A stretch of 64,000 nucleotides of DNA from Maribellus sp. YY47. Lineage in GTDB: Bacteria; Bacteroidota; Bacteroidia; Bacteroidales; Prolixibacteraceae. Below, piece after piece: positions 61,821 to 64,000 of this stretch; position 1 is the stretch's first letter, and every line of letters starts with the position of its first letter. The notes below the pieces were generated by a model. That model was given only the letters and a program-made list of their open reading frames with translations. It had not been told where the DNA came from and did no database searches. Position numbers and translations under genes: made by a program. The stretch spans positions 1 through 64,000 of the forward strand of contig NZ_JALGYW010000015.1 in assembly GCF_023111095.1 (NCBI RefSeq), read 5' to 3'.

Positions 61821-62747
61821 ATGCGCACACACATTATAATTGCCTTATTGGCTGTACTTCAGTTTCAGGCCTATTCGCAACCGTACAAAATCCCGGACGA
61901 TGTTACACGTATTGTTTTTCTGGGGAACAGTATAACCTACCAGGGAAAATACATCGAGTACATGGAAGCTTATTTCAGGGTTCATCATCCCGAAAAACAG
62001 TATGAATTTATAAATGTGGGCTTGCCCAGCGAAACCGTTTCCGGCCTGTCGGAAGAAAATCACGCCGGCGGTGCATTTCCCCGCCCTGATTTACATGAAA
62101 GACTCCACCGCGTGCTTGAAAAAACAAAGCCCGATTTGGTATTTGCCAATTATGGTATGAATGATGGGATTTACCTGGAATTCGATGATACCCGTTTTAA
62201 TAAATTCAGGGAAGGTATTCTTTGGTTGCACGGGGAATTGGAAAAAACAGGCGCTGAAATTATCCACGTTACACCTCCTGTATTCGACGAGCGAAAAGGG
62301 GAGGCTTATGCAAATGTGCTGGATATTTATTCGGATTGGCTGATCAGTAAACGCTACACCGCCGACTGGAACGTGATTGATATTCACTGGCCCATGCGAA
62401 AGGAACTGGAGAAGCAGCGAGCGGCAGATTCCACTTTTGTTTTTGCACAGGATGGTGTTCATCCGAATGATTACGGGCATTTTGTAATGGCCAGTGAAAT
62501 GCTGTGGTATTTGGGAGAAAACCAAACCGAACAAAGCTACGATATGGAACGTTTTCTTTCTGAAAATCCTGACCGAGATAAGATACTGAGTTTGGTAAAT
62601 CAGCTTCAGGTGATAATGAAGGATGCCTGGCTGACATTTACGGGACATAGACGACCGTGGATGAAAGAGGGGCTCCCTATGGAAGAAGCCATTCAAAAAT
62701 CGGAGGAAATCAAAAATCAATTAAGCGTTTTATTGAGTAAAGAGTAG
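61821..62747 (+). CDS. Secreted SGNH/GDSL hydrolase
   Basis: A 308-residue protein with signal peptide MRTHIIIALLAVLQFQAYS. SGNH blocks: VFLGNSITYQGKYIEYMEAY (Ser), NYGMNDGIYLEF (Gly, Asn) and DGVHPNDYGHFVMASEM (Asp/His). It is likely an esterase on carbohydrate or lipid esters; the C-terminal 40 residues add a helical tail (RRPWMKEGLPMEEAIQKSEE). Single gene. Confidence 0.9.
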   Translation: MRTHIIIALLAVLQFQAYSQPYKIPDDVTRIVFLGNSITYQGKYIEYMEAYFRVHHPEKQYEFINVGLPSETVSGLSEENHAGGAFPRPDLHERLHRVLEKTKPDLVFANYGMNDGIYLEFDDTRFNKFREGILWLHGELEKTGAEIIHVTPPVFDERKGEAYANVLDIYSDWLISKRYTADWNVIDIHWPMRKELEKQRAADSTFVFAQDGVHPNDYGHFVMASEMLWYLGENQTEQSYDMERFLSENPDRDKILSLVNQLQVIMKDAWLTFTGHRRPWMKEGLPMEEAIQKSEEIKNQLSVLLSKE

Positions 62748-62777
62748 TTCAGAATTCTTGGTTTCTCCATTTGTGAA

Positions 62778-64000
62778 TTAATATCCCGCAGCCTGGCCGT
62801 CTTTACGCGATTCGGAGGCGCCGTAGTACACTTTGTTTTTGCTGTCCCAAAGAATGGCCTGGTAACCGCCGTAAGGGCCAAAGTCGAAACCAATTTTATG
62901 GCCCATCTGCATCAGAGTGCGAATGGTTTCGTAAGCAAGGCCGCTTTCGAGTGTTACCTGTCCGCCGTCGGTCATCTGTTCTCCACCTGTCGGATCACTC
63001 GAACCTGTGTGTTGAATGCGTGGCGCATCTCCGGCTTCCTGTATGTTCATTCCAAAATCGATAATGTTGCAAATGATCTGCACATGTCCCTGTGGTTGCA
63101 TGTCGCCGCCCATTACTCCAAAACTAAGGAAAGGTTCACCATCTTTTGTGACAAACGCCGGGATGATGGTATGGAAAGGCCGTTTGTGTGGTTCGTAAAC
63201 ATTCATGTGGCCTTCTTCAAGCGAAAACAGTTCGCCACGGTCCTGCAGGATAAAACCAAGTTTACCGGGTGTCATACCCGAGCCCATTCCGCGGAAATTA
63301 CTCTGGATGAGCGAAACCATGTTGCCTTCTTTGTCGGCAGTGGTCAGGTAAATGGTATTTCCGTGTTCCATACCCCAAGCGGGATAACTGCGGGCAGCCC
63401 GTTTCGGATTGATCATTGCTGCTTGTTTCTTTCCATAGTCTTCCGAAATCAGCTCTTCGATGGGTAAATCATTGAAGTCAGGATCGGAGTAATATTTGGC
63501 GCGGTCTTCAAAGGCCAGTTTTTTTGCTTCTACAAAATAATGGATGTATTCAGGCGATCCAAACCCCATCGAAGCCACATCGAAGTTTTTCAGGATGTTG
63601 AGCATTTCCAGCGCTGCGGTTCCCTGTCCGTTGGGCGGAAGTTCCCAAACATCGTAGCCACGGTAATTCACCGAAATCGGCTCCACCCATTCTGAATGAT
63701 GGTCTTCAAAATCTTTCATACTCAGAAAACCGCCCTGTTCACGTATGTAGCTTACAATTTTCTGGGCAATTTCACCTTTGTAGAATTCATCGCGGCCTTT
63801 TTCGGCAATCAGTTTCAGTGTATTGGCGAGGTAGGGATTTTTAAAGATTTCTCCTTTCTCTGGCGCTTTTCCTCCCGGCATAAATATTTCTTCGAAACCT
63901 GGATATTTTTTCAGGCTCTGCGCGTTTCTTCCCCAGTAATAGGCAATCAGCTCACTTAGCGGAAATCCGTTTTCAGCATAAGAAATGGCCGGATTCAATA
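62778..64000 (-). CDS. ggt: Gamma-glutamyltransferase, C-terminal part (partial)
   Basis: The frame is open through the right edge, so the N-terminus and leader are missing. Present are part of the large subunit (YYWGRNAQSLKKYPGFEEIF ... WELPPNGQGTAALEMLNIL), the processing site with the catalytic Thr (EHGNTIYLTTADKEGNMVSLIQS) and the small subunit (PHKRPFHTIIPAF, FGVMGGDMQPQGH). It splits gamma-glutamyl bonds, for example of glutathione. The residue count visible is about 407 of a usual 550-580. Confidence 0.92.
   Translation of the reverse strand, partial: LNPAISYAENGFPLSELIAYYWGRNAQSLKKYPGFEEIFMPGGKAPEKGEIFKNPYLANTLKLIAEKGRDEFYKGEIAQKIVSYIREQGGFLSMKDFEDHHSEWVEPISVNYRGYDVWELPPNGQGTAALEMLNILKNFDVASMGFGSPEYIHYFVEAKKLAFEDRAKYYSDPDFNDLPIEELISEDYGKKQAAMINPKRAARSYPAWGMEHGNTIYLTTADKEGNMVSLIQSNFRGMGSGMTPGKLGFILQDRGELFSLEEGHMNVYEPHKRPFHTIIPAFVTKDGEPFLSFGVMGGDMQPQGHVQIICNIIDFGMNIQEAGDAPRIQHTGSSDPTGGEQMTDGGQVTLESGLAYETIRTLMQMGHKIGFDFGPYGGYQAILWDSKNKVYYGASESRKDGQAAGY

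Noticed and set aside
62091-62720. 209-codon minus-strand frame opposite the SGNH hydrolase
   Set aside because: The plus strand holds signal peptide and all SGNH blocks, so this is an antisense artefact.

Overview
The window looks like chromosomal DNA of a Bacteroidota bacterium, probably an environmental Marinilabiliales/Prolixibacteraceae-type organism (inference). The signs are TAnnTTTG promoter elements, a CarboxypepD-reg TonB receptor paired with a DUF4249 lipoprotein, an S46 dipeptidyl-peptidase, LytS/LytTR signalling and a fused-alpha-subunit KorAB. I saw no rRNA, tRNA or CRISPR array.

Layout. 1-123: end of an IS3-like element cut by the window edge. 172-2955 (-): sugar kinase, nucleotidyltransferase and gamma-carbonic anhydrase. 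3367-6260 (+): korA-korB. 6359-10858: DHFR-like protein, PAP2 phosphatase, tspO-phrB and two hypotheticals. 11147-14043 (+): LytS kinase, a degenerate kinase-like protein and a LytTR regulator. 14034-20670: aminotransferase, iron alcohol dehydrogenase, DUF2807, Gre-like factor, and ADP-ribosylglycohydrolase preceded by a FUSC-like stub. 20956-28236 (-): a redox/electrophile-stress block (qorB, DOPA dioxygenase, YceI, NTF2-like, M20 peptidase, 4Fe-4S protein, second YceI) ending with a Crp/Fnr regulator. It contains two copies of a 69-bp promoter module with paired FNR-like boxes. 28769-34871: phosphoesterase, three-gene transhydrogenase (pnt), MarR regulator and tandem Rnk-like genes. 35120-43418: small basic protein, His-rich barrel, S46 peptidase, TonB/DUF4249 pair and a barrel protein. 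43868-52569: stress protein, ADP-forming acyl-CoA synthetase, xth, a lipid kinase-LtaS-like operon and FadL. 52932-56417: a 1161-residue protein read as PPi-type PEP carboxykinase. 57273-60480: a low-GC island of single genes separated by long related palindromes, resembling a gene-cassette array. 60490-64000: PHP hydrolase, SGNH hydrolase and partial gamma-glutamyltransferase.

How it fits together. KorAB, the ADP-forming acyl-CoA synthetase, proton-translocating transhydrogenase and the candidate PPi-PEPCK suit an energy-limited anaerobe or facultative anaerobe that oxidises 2-oxoacids with ferredoxin and saves ATP by using ADP- and PPi-linked steps. The S46 peptidase, M20 peptidase, GGT and TonB receptor point to peptide scavenging. 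The most novel-looking items are the duplicated FNR-box module, the degenerate kinase, the PPi-PEPCK candidate, the cassette-like island, and a cloverleaf-shaped dispersed repeat with three copies in the window.
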